DNA of 11,136 bases from Planctomycetia bacterium (GCA_009936695.1 JAACEA010000413.1:1-11136); one strand, 5' to 3'; counted from the stretch's first letter, positions 1 to 7,393 are shown. Notes: a model not told the origin generated them from the sequence alone. Numbers and translations are program-made.

Positions 1-1713
1 CACGCCCTTCGCGGGATGATCCAGAGCCGGGGTGGAGGGATCTTCGGACTCGCGGATCGCTTCGCGGCCTGGCGGGATCGTCGGATCGTCTTCCCGGCCA
101 CCGAGATCTACGGCCGGCTGGCGCAGCGAAGCGTCCGGTACCGCTGGATCGCGGCCTCCATCGCCCTCTCCCTGCTCGCGATCTCCTACGGCATGTACGC
201 GGGTGGTCGCGTGCCCTTCGTGTTCCTTCCGACCGAGGACACCGAGAACGTGGTGGTGGACGTCCGGATGCCGCCCGGCACCGAGCTCGCCGAGACCCGG
301 CGCATCGCCTCGCGCATCGAGGAGGCGGCCCGGTCCCAGCCGGAGGTCGACTACACCAGCCTCGCGATCGGGTCGAGTTTCGACGTCAACACCGGACTCG
401 AGAATCCGGGGTCGAGTGCGATCGCACAGATCTTCTTCGAGCTGTCCCCGATCGAACGCCGTGATCGAGCCAGCCCCGAGATCATCGACGCGATCCGCCG
501 CGAGTCGGGGGATCTCTCCGAGGCGGAGCAGGTCTCCTGGCGGGAGATCGACGGTGGTCCCGGTGGATCCGACATCACGTTCGAGATCTCCGGAAACGAC
601 GACGTCGCGATCGACGCCGCGGTCGCGGACGTCAAGGCGCTCTTCGCCACCTATGAGGGCGTCTTCGACATCGCCTCGGACGATTCGGTGGCCCAGCGCG
701 AACTGCGGATCTCGCTCCTGCCCGGGGCGGCCTCGCTCGGCGTCACCGTGGCGGGCGTCGCCCAGCAGGTCCGTGGCGCGATCTACGGAATCGATGCGCA
801 CGTCTACAGCGAACTGCGTGAGGACATCGACGTCCGGGTGTCCTTCGACGACGCGTCCCGCCGCGAACTCGGTTCGGTCGAGGGGATGTGGATTACCACG
901 CCCGACGGCCGTTCGATTCCGCTGGCGGAGATCGCCCGGATCGAAGAGGCGGACGGCCTGTCGACGATTCGACGAATCGACCGGCGGCGGGCGGTCAGCG
1001 TCACCGCGGACGTCGACTCCCAGACGAATCCGGAACAGGTGGTCGCGGCCATGACGCCCGCCCTCGAGGAACTGCGCCGACGCCACGGAGGCGTGCTGAT
1101 CGAGAGCGGTGGTCGGCAGCAGGACGTCATCGATGCCTTCGCCACGCTTCCCATCGCGATGCTCGCGGCGAGCCTGATGATCTACGTCATTCTCGCCTGG
1201 CTCTTCGCGAGCTTCATCCAGCCCTTCGCGGTGATGCTGGCGATTCCGTTCGCCCTGATCGGCGTGGTCTGGGGCCACTGGATCCTCGGGTTCGAGATCA
1301 CCTTCCTCAGCATCATCGGCGTCGTCGCGCTTGCGGGAATCGTGGTCAACAACTCGCTCATCCTCGTCGAGTTCCTCAACAAGAACATGGAAGCCGGCAT
1401 GCCGCTCGGAGACGCCCTCGTCGATGCGGGCCGTCGTCGGCTCCGGCCGATCCTGCTGACCACGGTGACCACGGTGCTGGGCCTCACCCCGCTCATGCTC
1501 GAGCAGAGTTTCCAGGCCCGGTTCCTGATCCCCATGGCGATCTCGATCACCTTCGGCCTGATGAGTTCCACGTTCCTGACGCTGCTCGTCCTGCCCGCGA
1601 TCCTCGTGATCGTCGACGACCTGGTCGCGGCGGGGCACTGGCTCTGGTTCGGAACGAATCGCGCGGACCGGGCCGCGAGGCTCGCGGAACACCTGCCCTC
1701 CGAAGTCGATTGA
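1..1713 (+). CDS. RND-family efflux/export transporter, C-terminal half (5' end outside window)
   Basis: This is an inner-membrane proton-driven pump of the RND superfamily (AcrB-like), which works in a tripartite export system with a periplasmic adaptor and an outer-membrane channel. The frame is open to base 1 and the first ATG (16-18) has no role as a start, so the gene begins upstream. About 570 residues are visible. The TM7 segment is near 130-200 and is followed by the typical FLPTED and MPPGTELAETRRIASRIE stretch of the second periplasmic loop. That loop runs to about 1130, and TM8 to TM12 lie between about 1140 and 1625. TM10 reads GIVVNNSLILVEF. This has no lysine at the AcrB Lys940 position, as in many RND clades outside the classical multidrug HAE1 group. 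TM1-TM6 and the TM4 aspartates are outside the window, so substrate class cannot be assigned. The stop abuts the convergent nif3 stop. Confidence 0.93.
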   Translation, partial: HALRGMIQSRGGGIFGLADRFAAWRDRRIVFPATEIYGRLAQRSVRYRWIAASIALSLLAISYGMYAGGRVPFVFLPTEDTENVVVDVRMPPGTELAETRRIASRIEEAARSQPEVDYTSLAIGSSFDVNTGLENPGSSAIAQIFFELSPIERRDRASPEIIDAIRRESGDLSEAEQVSWREIDGGPGGSDITFEISGNDDVAIDAAVADVKALFATYEGVFDIASDDSVAQRELRISLLPGAASLGVTVAGVAQQVRGAIYGIDAHVYSELREDIDVRVSFDDASRRELGSVEGMWITTPDGRSIPLAEIARIEEADGLSTIRRIDRRRAVSVTADVDSQTNPEQVVAAMTPALEELRRRHGGVLIESGGRQQDVIDAFATLPIAMLAASLMIYVILAWLFASFIQPFAVMLAIPFALIGVVWGHWILGFEITFLSIIGVVALAGIVVNNSLILVEFLNKNMEAGMPLGDALVDAGRRRLRPILLTTVTTVLGLTPLMLEQSFQARFLIPMAISITFGLMSSTFLTLLVLPAILVIVDDLVAAGHWLWFGTNRADRAARLAEHLPSEVD

Positions 1714-1716
1714 TCA
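1711..1716. other. Back-to-back convergent stop codons
   Basis: The hexamer TGATCA holds the TGA of the plus-strand RND gene (1711-1713) and the TGA of the minus-strand nif3 gene (1714-1716). There is no intergenic base, so any terminator must lie inside the opposing gene. A weak stem TCGGA-TCCGA at 1723-1737 inside the nif3 end is the only nearby fold I see. Confidence 0.9.
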
Positions 1717-2838
1717 GGCGGGTCGGAGCGGGTCCGAGTCGACCCGGCTGAGGAAGACCTCGGCGTCGAGCCCGGCTCGAAGCCGCTTTCGAAGTCGCTT
1801 CAGCCATCCTCGTTCGGTGTTGGTGTGACCGGCGACCAGGACCGCGCAGTCACGGGCCTGCGCGTGAAGCACGTCGTGATGCTTCAGTTCGCCGGTGATG
1901 AACAACGTGCACCCCTGGTCGATCGCGGGATCGAGGAGTTCGGCGCCGCTCCCGGCGCAGAGTCCGATGACCTCGTGTCGTCGTCGGCGATCGGCGTCGT
2001 GGTCCGCGAATCGGTCGGTGCCGAGATGTTCCCGCATCCGGTCGGTGATCGTTCCGATCGTGACTCCATGATCGAGGACCACCCGGCGCCCGGCTCCGAT
2101 CGCGCGACGAGGGCGTTCGGCCTGGCGGTAGATCTCGATCGGCGGCTCCTCGTACGGATGGAGGGAACGAAGGTGTTCGATCGCGATCGCGAGATTGTGA
2201 TCGCCGCAGACCATCTCGAGCCGGACTTCCTCGACCCGTTCGAGGCGTCCGCGTTCGCCACGGACCGGATTTGATTCCTCGCCGCCGCGATAGGTGCCGA
2301 TCGCGGCCACCTCGATCGAACAGAGTTCGTACTCGCCGATCACGCCGGCGCCGGCCGCGGCCAGTCCGTGCCGGATCCGTTCGATGGAATCCGCGGGACC
2401 GTAGGTCACCACCTTGACCCGTTCGGTCGCGGGCAGTTCGAGCGCGGGCGCGAGGGCCCGGCGATCACCGGCGCCGAGGCCGTCCGCGAGCCAGTCGTTC
2501 ACGCCGCCCTCGGCGGCGTCCGCGGCGGTGTGGGGTGAGTGGATCGCGATTCCCGCGGCGATGGCCGCGAGCAGGATCCGGCCGCCGGCATCCTCGTCGG
2601 TGATCCGCTTCCGCGCGGTGAAGATCGGAGGGTGGTAGGCGACGATCGCGTCGGCCCGCTTGCGGACGGCCTCGTCAAGCACCGCTTCGGTGAGATCGAT
2701 GCAGAGCATCACCCGGTCGAGTCCGTGACTCCGGTCGCCGACGAGCAGGCCGACGTTGTCCCAGGGTTCGCCCAGTTGCGAGGGGGCGATCTCCTGCATG
2801 AGATCGACGAGCTGCTGAATTCCGGATCGTGAAGTCAT
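1714..2838 (-). CDS. Nif3-like dinuclear metal center protein with PII-like insert
   Basis: Nif3/YbgI/YqfO family protein, 374 aa (DUF34; often labelled GTP cyclohydrolase 1 type 2 homologue). Family members form toroidal hexamers with a two-metal site; the cellular role is not settled. N-terminal family signatures are GEPWDNVGLLVGD (residues 23-35), AYHPPIF (67-73) and SPHTAADAAEGGVNDWLA (101-118). C-terminal ones are GLCAGSG (292-298), ITGELKHHD (314-322) and GHTNTERG (337-344). Likely metal ligands are His69, Asp107, His338 and Glu342. The middle part (about 135-245) contains CGDHNLAIAIEHLRSLHPYEEPPIEIY, the PII/CutA-like insert known from bacterial YqfO. The YHPPIF form (Tyr where bacterial YbgI has the first His), the GGVNDWLA signature and the D-x-DPL tail resemble eukaryotic NIF3L1. 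The ATG at 2836-2838 fits the family N-terminus; I see no good Shine-Dalgarno. It is divergent from phoH and convergent with the RND gene. Confidence 0.92.
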   Translation of the reverse strand: MTSRSGIQQLVDLMQEIAPSQLGEPWDNVGLLVGDRSHGLDRVMLCIDLTEAVLDEAVRKRADAIVAYHPPIFTARKRITDEDAGGRILLAAIAAGIAIHSPHTAADAAEGGVNDWLADGLGAGDRRALAPALELPATERVKVVTYGPADSIERIRHGLAAAGAGVIGEYELCSIEVAAIGTYRGGEESNPVRGERGRLERVEEVRLEMVCGDHNLAIAIEHLRSLHPYEEPPIEIYRQAERPRRAIGAGRRVVLDHGVTIGTITDRMREHLGTDRFADHDADRRRRHEVIGLCAGSGAELLDPAIDQGCTLFITGELKHHDVLHAQARDCAVLVAGHTNTERGWLKRLRKRLRAGLDAEVFLSRVDSDPLRPA

Positions 2839-2906
2839 GGCAAGAGCCTACGGGATCCGTCCGAGGACGGCATCTGGGGCTTGTGCCTCATCTTTTCGGA
2901 TCGGCG

Positions 2907-2935
2907 ATGACAGGGATCGGCGGGGCTACTACCCT
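2907..2935 (+). promoter_or_regulatory. Predicted sigma-70-type promoter of the PIN-PhoH gene
   Basis: ATGACA (2907-2912, five of six to TTGACA) and TACCCT (2930-2935, three of six to TATAAT) are separated by exactly 17 nt. Transcription would start near 2942. That would exclude the upstream GTG (2829) and ATG (2907) as starts and leave ATG 2967 or TTG 3006. The -10 match is weak, so this is a prediction only. Confidence 0.4.
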
Positions 2936-2993
2936 TGGGTCGCGAGGTCCGGTCGTCGCGCGAAGCATGGCCGACGAGGCCCGCATCCAACCC

Positions 2994-3008
2994 GGAGATC
3001 CCGCCTTG
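2994..3008 (+). promoter_or_regulatory. Ribosome-binding site deciding the PhoH start (TTG)
   Basis: GGAG (2994-2997), an 8-nt spacer, then TTG. A very similar GGAGATCCC leader precedes the next gene's ATG at 4595, which supports use of this site. The in-frame ATG at 2967 has no such motif. Confidence 0.5.
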
Positions 3009-4472
3009 AGCAATTCGGATGACGCGTCCCTCTCCACGGCCTCGACCGGGAATGCGACGTCGGAGGAACCGGCCACCGAGGCGGCGACGCCTCCGGCCCG
3101 ACCACGGAAGTGCTTCGTCCTCGACACCAACGTCCTGCTTCACAATCCGAGCTCGCTCTTCAAGTTCGCGGAACACGAGGTGGTCATCCCCCTCACCGTG
3201 ATCGAGGAGCTCGACCGCTTCAAGAAGAACAACGACGAGACGGGCCGCAACGCCCGTCAGGCGATCCGGTCGCTGGATGAACTGCGGGGGCGAGGTCGAC
3301 TGCTCGAAGGCGTGGAGTGGAACGATCAGGGCGGATCGGTCCGAATCCATCCGTGCGATCGGTCCCGCCCCTCCTCGCTCGATCTCGACGTCGCCGACAA
3401 CCGGATCCTCGGCGTGGTCAGCGAGTTCCACGCCTCGGGGCGTCCGACGACCTTCATCTCGAAGGACATCAACGCCCGGGTGAAGTGCGACTCCCTCGGG
3501 ATTCCCGCCGAGGACTTCGGCGCCGATCGGGTCGACGCGGACTGGCTCTACACCGGCTGGGTCGAGCTGGTGGTTCCCGGCGCGGTGATCGACGAGCTCT
3601 ACGAGGAACGACAGGTCCACGTCAGCCGCTTCGAGATGCACCTGAAGGACGTCGACCCGACGGGTTCGCTGGTGAAGCCGGAGCTGCTGCCGAACCAGTT
3701 CCTGGTGCTGATCGACGAGGGTGATTCATCCCACACCGGACTCGCCCGAATTCTCTCGGACACCGGACACGTCATTCCGGTCACTGGTCCGCGAAAGCCG
3801 GTGCAGGGAATCATGGCGAGGAACCTCCAGCAGAAGATGGCCCTCGATCTGCTGCTCGACGACGATGTCCGGCTCGTCACCATGATCGGGCCCGCGGGTT
3901 CGGGAAAGACGCTGCTGGCCCTCGCCGCGGGCATGCAGCAGCTCCTGAAGGAGGAACGCTACGACAAGTTGCTGACCGCTCGGCCGATCATGCCGCTGGG
4001 GCGGGACATCGGCTATCTCCCGGGCGACAAGGACGAGAAGCTGGCGATGTGGATGCAGCCGATCTTCGACAACCTGACCTACCTGCTCTCGACCCGGGGC
4101 AGTCACTTCAACGAAGCCGACAGCCATTCCGCGGAACAGCGTCTCGATCAGCTCATCGCGACCGGCCGGGTCATTCTCGAGCCGATCACCTACATCCGAG
4201 GCCGGTCGATCCCGCACCAGTTCATCCTGGTCGACGAAGCCCAGAATCTCTCGCCGCACGAGGTCCGGACCATCGTCAGCCGGGTCGGTGAAGGGACCAA
4301 GATCGTGCTTTGCGGCGACATCGGCCAGATCGACAGCCCCTATCTCGACGCCTCGAGCAACGGGCTCAGTCACGTGATCGAGCGGATGAAACGACATCCC
4401 ATCGCGGGGCATGTCACGCTGGAGCGCACCGAGCGGAGCGAGCTGGCCTCGATCGCCGCCGAGCTGCTCTAG
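3006..4472 (+). CDS. PIN domain-PhoH family ATPase (PhoH2/YlaK type)
   Basis: Predicted cytoplasmic RNA-processing enzyme: an N-terminal PIN ribonuclease domain fused to a PhoH ATPase, an arrangement shown in characterised PhoH2 proteins to give RNA unwinding and cleavage. From the TTG at 3006 it has 488 aa. Residues 1-34 are a Ser/Thr/Ala/Glu-rich disordered tail. The PIN domain starts at CFVLDTNVLLHNP and has acidic residues Asp40, Glu68/69, Asp131 (ADNRIL) and Asp154 (SKDINARVK). The PhoH part has Walker A GPAGSGKT (295-302), the family block ARPIMPLGRDIGYLPGDKDE (325-344) and Walker B FILVDEAQN (406-414). Start choice: TTG 3006 follows GGAG at 2994-2997 with 8-nt spacing. ATG 2967 is in frame but has no visible ribosome site, and GTG 2829 would overlap nif3. 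Function is by family; targets are unknown. Confidence 0.92.
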   Translation: MSNSDDASLSTASTGNATSEEPATEAATPPARPRKCFVLDTNVLLHNPSSLFKFAEHEVVIPLTVIEELDRFKKNNDETGRNARQAIRSLDELRGRGRLLEGVEWNDQGGSVRIHPCDRSRPSSLDLDVADNRILGVVSEFHASGRPTTFISKDINARVKCDSLGIPAEDFGADRVDADWLYTGWVELVVPGAVIDELYEERQVHVSRFEMHLKDVDPTGSLVKPELLPNQFLVLIDEGDSSHTGLARILSDTGHVIPVTGPRKPVQGIMARNLQQKMALDLLLDDDVRLVTMIGPAGSGKTLLALAAGMQQLLKEERYDKLLTARPIMPLGRDIGYLPGDKDEKLAMWMQPIFDNLTYLLSTRGSHFNEADSHSAEQRLDQLIATGRVILEPITYIRGRSIPHQFILVDEAQNLSPHEVRTIVSRVGEGTKIVLCGDIGQIDSPYLDASSNGLSHVIERMKRHPIAGHVTLERTERSELASIAAELL

Positions 4473-4594
4473 CGTCCGCTTCCGCGGTATTTTGCCGACC
4501 TCCGCGTGATTCGGACGATATCGTTCCCATGCGCTTTCGAACTCGATTCGATCGCACCCATCGACCATCCGGCCTGCAGGGAGATCCCAACGCC

Positions 4595-5401
4595 ATGCTC
4601 AAGTCCAGCAACCCCGCCCTTGGTGAAGAAACGATCCGCAACGGCGACTGGTGGAGCGACGCCGCGACCGCCGAGGCCGCGAGCATCTCGGGCATCGTCA
4701 ACAAGACCGGGCTCTTCGCCTTCGTGCTGGCGATGGCGGGTGCCGCCGGCTACGCGGTGATCAACGCGAACCCGTGGCTCCTCTGGCCGATGACCATCGT
4801 CTCGATGCTCGTGACGTTCGGGGTGTTCTTCCTGATCCGCGGCAGCGCCCGGATGGCCCGCAACATCGGTTTCGTGTACTCGGCGTTCCAGGGCTTCATG
4901 CTCGGCGGCATCGCGGTGATGTTCGACAACCTCCTGGCCTCGCAGGGCGTCGCCGTCGCGGGTGGAATCGTCTTCCAGGCGTTTCTGCTCACCGCGGGCG
5001 TGCTCATCGCGATGCTCGGGCTCTACAAGGCGAGGATCCTGACCGGCGGGCCGATCTTCACGAAGGTGGTGATGGTCGCGACGGTGGGTGTCATGGTCGC
5101 GATCCTGCTTTCCTTCGTGGTCAGCCTCTTCGGCGTCTCGGTTCCCTTCATGAATCCGATGAACGCGTTCGGAGGCGGGAATTCGGCGTGGATCGGCCTC
5201 GGCATCAGTGTGGCGTTGCTGCTGCTCGCCTCGCTCTGGCTCATCATCGACTTCCGGCGGGCCGAGGAACTGGTCGCCAGCGGCGCGCCGAAGGAATCGG
5301 AGTGGTACGTCGCGTTCGGCCTGATCGTCACGATCGCCTGGGTCTACCTGGAAGCGATGCGGGTGATCTTCTACATCACGGCGATGAGCAGTCGGGACTG
5401 A
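4595..5401 (+). CDS. Bax inhibitor-1/YccA family membrane protein
   Basis: Integral membrane protein of 268 aa from the BI-1-like (YccA/BaxI_1) group. In bacteria these proteins have been linked to calcium leak or to modulation of the FtsH protease, but most have no assigned role. The N-terminus (MLKSSNPALGEETI) carries the SSNP-A motif common in the bacterial subgroup. Seven hydrophobic helices can be seen: GLFAFVLAMAGAAGYAVI, PWLLWPMTIVSMLVTFGVFF, IGFVYSAFQGFMLGGIAVMF, GIVFQAFLLTAGVLIAMLG, VVMVATVGVMVAILLSFVV, GLGISVALLLLASLWLIIDF and YVAFGLIVTIAWVYLEAMRV. The acidic pair in IIDFRRAEELV, before the last helix, is typical of the fold. The ATG at 4595 follows AGGGAG (4578-4583) with 11-nt spacing. 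An in-frame ATG at 4529 would add an Arg-rich 22-residue stretch and looks unlikely. The gene lies 122 bp after phoH on the same strand and may share its transcript. A strong terminator follows. Confidence 0.9.
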   Translation: MLKSSNPALGEETIRNGDWWSDAATAEAASISGIVNKTGLFAFVLAMAGAAGYAVINANPWLLWPMTIVSMLVTFGVFFLIRGSARMARNIGFVYSAFQGFMLGGIAVMFDNLLASQGVAVAGGIVFQAFLLTAGVLIAMLGLYKARILTGGPIFTKVVMVATVGVMVAILLSFVVSLFGVSVPFMNPMNAFGGGNSAWIGLGISVALLLLASLWLIIDFRRAEELVASGAPKESEWYVAFGLIVTIAWVYLEAMRVIFYITAMSSRD

Positions 5402-5437
5402 TCCGGTCCGAGCCCGCGAGTCTGTGTCGACCATCAC

Positions 5438-5477
5438 CGCCCCGCTCGATCCCGATCGAGTGGGGCGTGTCTCTGTT
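5438..5477 (+). terminator. Rho-independent terminator of the BI-1-like gene
   Basis: A 13-bp stem, CGCCCCGCTCGAT (5438-5450) with ATCGAGTGGGGCG (5455-5467), closes a CCCG tetraloop and contains one G-U wobble. The T-rich tract TGTCTCTGTT follows on the plus strand. On the minus strand the flank is not U-rich, so it serves the plus-strand gene, starting 37 bp after its stop. Confidence 0.85.
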
Positions 5478-5491
5478 CGGACATCGAATGC

Positions 5492-5511
5492 AGCATTCCG
5501 TCAGGAATGCT
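5492..5511 (-). other. Perfect 8-bp hairpin, possible terminator of the SpoA-domain gene
   Basis: AGCATTCC and GGAATGCT flank a 4-nt loop. It lies about 90 bp downstream of the minus-strand fliN-like stop. The minus-strand flank (GCATTCGATGT) is only moderately U-rich, so terminator function is uncertain. Confidence 0.35.
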
Positions 5512-5529
5512 CGCGGGTGGGCGTTCGGA

Positions 5530-5623
5530 TCTGCCGGCTTCGAGTCGTGGGTCTTCGACTCTGTGAGGCTTCAGGTCTGCGAGGCTTCAAGTCTGTGAGG
5601 CTTCAAGATCCGAGCGCTTCAAC
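5530..5623. repeat. Degenerate tandem repeat of 15-16 bp, six units
   Basis: The unit consensus is TCTGTGAGGCTTCAAG. Units lie at 5530-5544, 5545-5559 (both 15 bp and diverged), 5560-5575, 5576-5591, 5592-5607 (near identical) and 5608-5623 (diverged). The last two cover the stop codon (5603-5605) and final codons of the minus-strand SpoA-domain gene. A period of 16 is not a multiple of three, so this is a DNA- or RNA-level repeat, not a peptide repeat. Confidence 0.8.
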
Positions 5624-5884
5624 GCGACTGGTCATGTCGCCCACCGAAGAGACGCGGACCCCGAAATTCTCGCCCACCTTGACCGCGGTTCCGGTGCCGA
5701 CGGCCTTGTTGTTCACGAGGATTCGAAGCTCCCCGTTGCTGGCCTGGGGGAATTCGACGATCGCACCGTGCACGAGATTGACGGCCTCGGCGAGGGGCAT
5801 CCGCCGCTGGGCGATTTCGACGATCAAGGGGACTTCGAGAGAGAGGATGGAATTGAGATTGGAAGACATGGTTCTCGCATTCAT
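5603..5884 (-). CDS. Small FliN/SpoA-domain protein (flagellar switch or secretion C-ring type)
   Basis: A protein of 93 aa made of a single SpoA (FliMN C-terminal) domain. Family features run in order: ILSLEVPLIVEIAQRRMPLAEAVNL, HGAIVEFPQASNGELRILVNNKAVGTGTAVKVGENFGVRV, then SSVGD. FliN forms the lower C-ring of the flagellar switch. SpoA proteins of type III secretion sorting platforms share the fold, so the fliN symbol is not certain. It is shorter than many FliN proteins and lacks the usual 40-50-residue N-terminal part before SpoA, like minimal FliN. The start is ATG 5882-5884 or the inner ATG at 5867-5869; neither has a clear ribosome site. No other flagellar gene is in the window: neighbours are a BI-1-like gene (convergent) and fabF (upstream, same strand). 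Its 3' end merges with a 16-bp tandem repeat. Confidence 0.82.
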   Translation of the reverse strand: MNARTMSSNLNSILSLEVPLIVEIAQRRMPLAEAVNLVHGAIVEFPQASNGELRILVNNKAVGTGTAVKVGENFGVRVSSVGDMTSRVEALGS

Positions 5885-6133
5885 GCTCGGGTGCGGTCGG
5901 ACGGTGCTGTTTTCATCGGCTCGCGGGGGCTTCGGGGTGCACTCCCGCTCGAAGGAGGGGTTCGAAGCGTCCCTCGGCCGGGGACGGAGGGATGTCCCGG
6001 GGGATGATCCATCCGAGCCGAACGTCTTTCACCGCTTCCGGGCTTCCACAAGGGAACACCACCCCGGAGTTTCTCCGAGGGGCGGTTCGAATCGCAGGAA
6101 TGGCATCGGGGCCGTGGCGGGCCGCAGGGTCGC
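5885..6133. other. Non-coding region between fabF and the SpoA-domain gene
   Basis: There is no convincing gene in these 249 bp. It holds a probable fabF terminator (6062-6080) and several overlapping GC-rich inverted repeats around 5970-6020, such as GTCCC with GGGAC and TCCCTC with GAGGGA. On the minus strand these would fold in the leader of the SpoA-domain gene. I see no good promoter hexamers. Confidence 0.5.
6062..6080 (-). terminator. Probable fabF terminator hairpin
   Basis: Read on the minus strand, an 8-bp stem CCTCGGAG with CTCCGGGG closes a three-base loop, and the flank GGTGGTGTTCCCTTG follows. One pair is U-G in minus-strand RNA but would be a C-A mismatch in plus-strand RNA, so the fold favours minus-strand transcription. 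It lies about 55 bp after the fabF stop. The U tract is weak. Confidence 0.45.
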
Positions 6134-7393
6134 TCAGTCGCCGTTGTAGCGGCTGAAGACGAGGCTCACGTTGTGGCCGCCGAACCCGAAGGAGTTGTTC
6201 ACGGCGTACTGGATCGGCTTTTCGCGGGCTTCGTTCGCGACGAAGTCGAGGTCGAAGCCGTCGTCCGGACTCTCGAGGTTGATCGTGGGGGGCAGGACGC
6301 CGTCCTGAAGGGCCCGGATCACCGCGACCGACTCGATTCCACCTGCGGCGCCGAGGGCGTGCCCGGTCATCGATTTGGTGGAGCTCATGGCGAGGTTGTT
6401 GGCGTGTTCACCGAAGACCGACTTCACCGCGTAGACCTCGGCGGCATCGCCCAGCGGCGTGGAGGTTCCGTGGGCGTTGATGTAGCCGACGTCGGTGGTG
6501 TTGATTCCCGCGTCCTTGAGCGCCCAGGTCATCGCCTTGGTGGCGCCGATCCCGCTCTCTTCCGGGGCGGCGATGTGATGGGCGTCGCCGCTGGTGGCGT
6601 ATCCGAGGATCTCCCCGTAGATCTTCGCTCCACGAGCCTTGGCGCTCTCGAGATCCTCGAGGATCAGCACCGCGGCGCCTTCGGCGAGCACGAAGCCGTC
6701 TCGATCGCGATCGAAGGGGCGGGAGGCCCGCTCGGGATCGTCGTTGCGGGTGGACAACGCCTTCATCGTGCCGAAGGAGCCGATGCAGAGCCGGCTCACG
6801 GCGGCTTCGGTCCCACCGGCGAACATCACGTCGGCGTCACCACGCTGGATCAACTGGAAGGCGGCGCCGATCGAGTGGCCGCCGGTGGCGCAGGCGGTGG
6901 CAGTGGCGATGTTCGCACCCCGCAGGCCGTGCCGGATCGACACGTTGCCGGCACAGGCGTTGACCATGAGCTTCGGCACGGTGAACGGACTGATCTTCTT
7001 GGGACTGGTCCGTTCGAGTTTGAGCAGACCCACTTCGATCGTGATGATGCCGCCGATGCCCGAGCCGATCGCGACGCCGCGACGATCGGGATCACCCGTC
7101 TCGAAATCGATTCCGGAGTCCGTCGCGGCCTCTTCGGCGGCCACCAGCCCGAGCAGGCTGGCGCGGTCCATCCGCTTGGCCTCCCGAACGTCGATGATCT
7201 TCGAGGGGTCGAAGTCGCTCACCTCGCCGGCGAAGCGAGTCGTCCACTCGTCATCCTGTTCGAAGGCCGTGATGGGGCCGATGCCGGAGCGACCGGACAT
7301 CATCCCCTCCCAGGTGGAGGCGACATCGGTTCCGAGATCGGTCACGGCACCGAGACCGGTGACGACGACCCTGCGAAGCGTGATGGTCTTCAT
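6134..7393 (-). CDS. fabF: 3-oxoacyl-ACP synthase II (beta-ketoacyl-ACP synthase, KAS II)
   Basis: Cytoplasmic elongating condensing enzyme of type II fatty-acid synthesis. It joins malonyl-ACP to an acyl chain held on its cysteine and releases CO2. The protein has 419 aa, close to the usual 410-415. It begins MKTITLRRVVVTGLGAVTDLG. The nucleophile is Cys168 in TATACATGG, with catalytic His308 in NAHGTSTPLGD, Lys340 and His345 in STKSMTGHALGAAGG, and the gating-loop NNSFGFGGHN at 399-408. All active-site residues are present, so it should be active. It is the last gene of the fab cluster, 57 bp after acpP, and a probable terminator follows. No strong Shine-Dalgarno precedes the ATG, so translation may depend on coupling or on the upstream hairpin region. 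Confidence 0.97.
   Translation of the reverse strand: MKTITLRRVVVTGLGAVTDLGTDVASTWEGMMSGRSGIGPITAFEQDDEWTTRFAGEVSDFDPSKIIDVREAKRMDRASLLGLVAAEEAATDSGIDFETGDPDRRGVAIGSGIGGIITIEVGLLKLERTSPKKISPFTVPKLMVNACAGNVSIRHGLRGANIATATACATGGHSIGAAFQLIQRGDADVMFAGGTEAAVSRLCIGSFGTMKALSTRNDDPERASRPFDRDRDGFVLAEGAAVLILEDLESAKARGAKIYGEILGYATSGDAHHIAAPEESGIGATKAMTWALKDAGINTTDVGYINAHGTSTPLGDAAEVYAVKSVFGEHANNLAMSSTKSMTGHALGAAGGIESVAVIRALQDGVLPPTINLESPDDGFDLDFVANEAREKPIQYAVNNSFGFGGHNVSLVFSRYNGD

Noticed and set aside
2845..2873. Leaderless promoter for nif3 (TAGGCT with ATGCCG)
   Set aside because: Both hexamers match only three of six positions.
4476..4494. Small stem CCGC-TTCC-GCGG followed by TATTTT after phoH, as a terminator
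   Set aside because: Only 4 bp of stem; too weak to call, and the next gene may well be co-transcribed.
4489..4524. Separate promoter for the BI-1-like gene (TATTTT or GATATC as -10)
   Set aside because: No -35 partner at acceptable spacing (best is TTGCCG at 19-21 nt).
5402..5602. Possible mobile-element or attachment-site remnant because of the repeats and hairpins
   Set aside because: No transposase fragment, no tRNA and no flanking target duplication; a terminator plus local tandem duplication explains the region.
5970..6020. Possible riboswitch or small RNA in the GC-rich inverted repeats upstream of the SpoA-domain gene
   Set aside because: Several short overlapping stems are expected at this base composition, and no known riboswitch core is recognisable.
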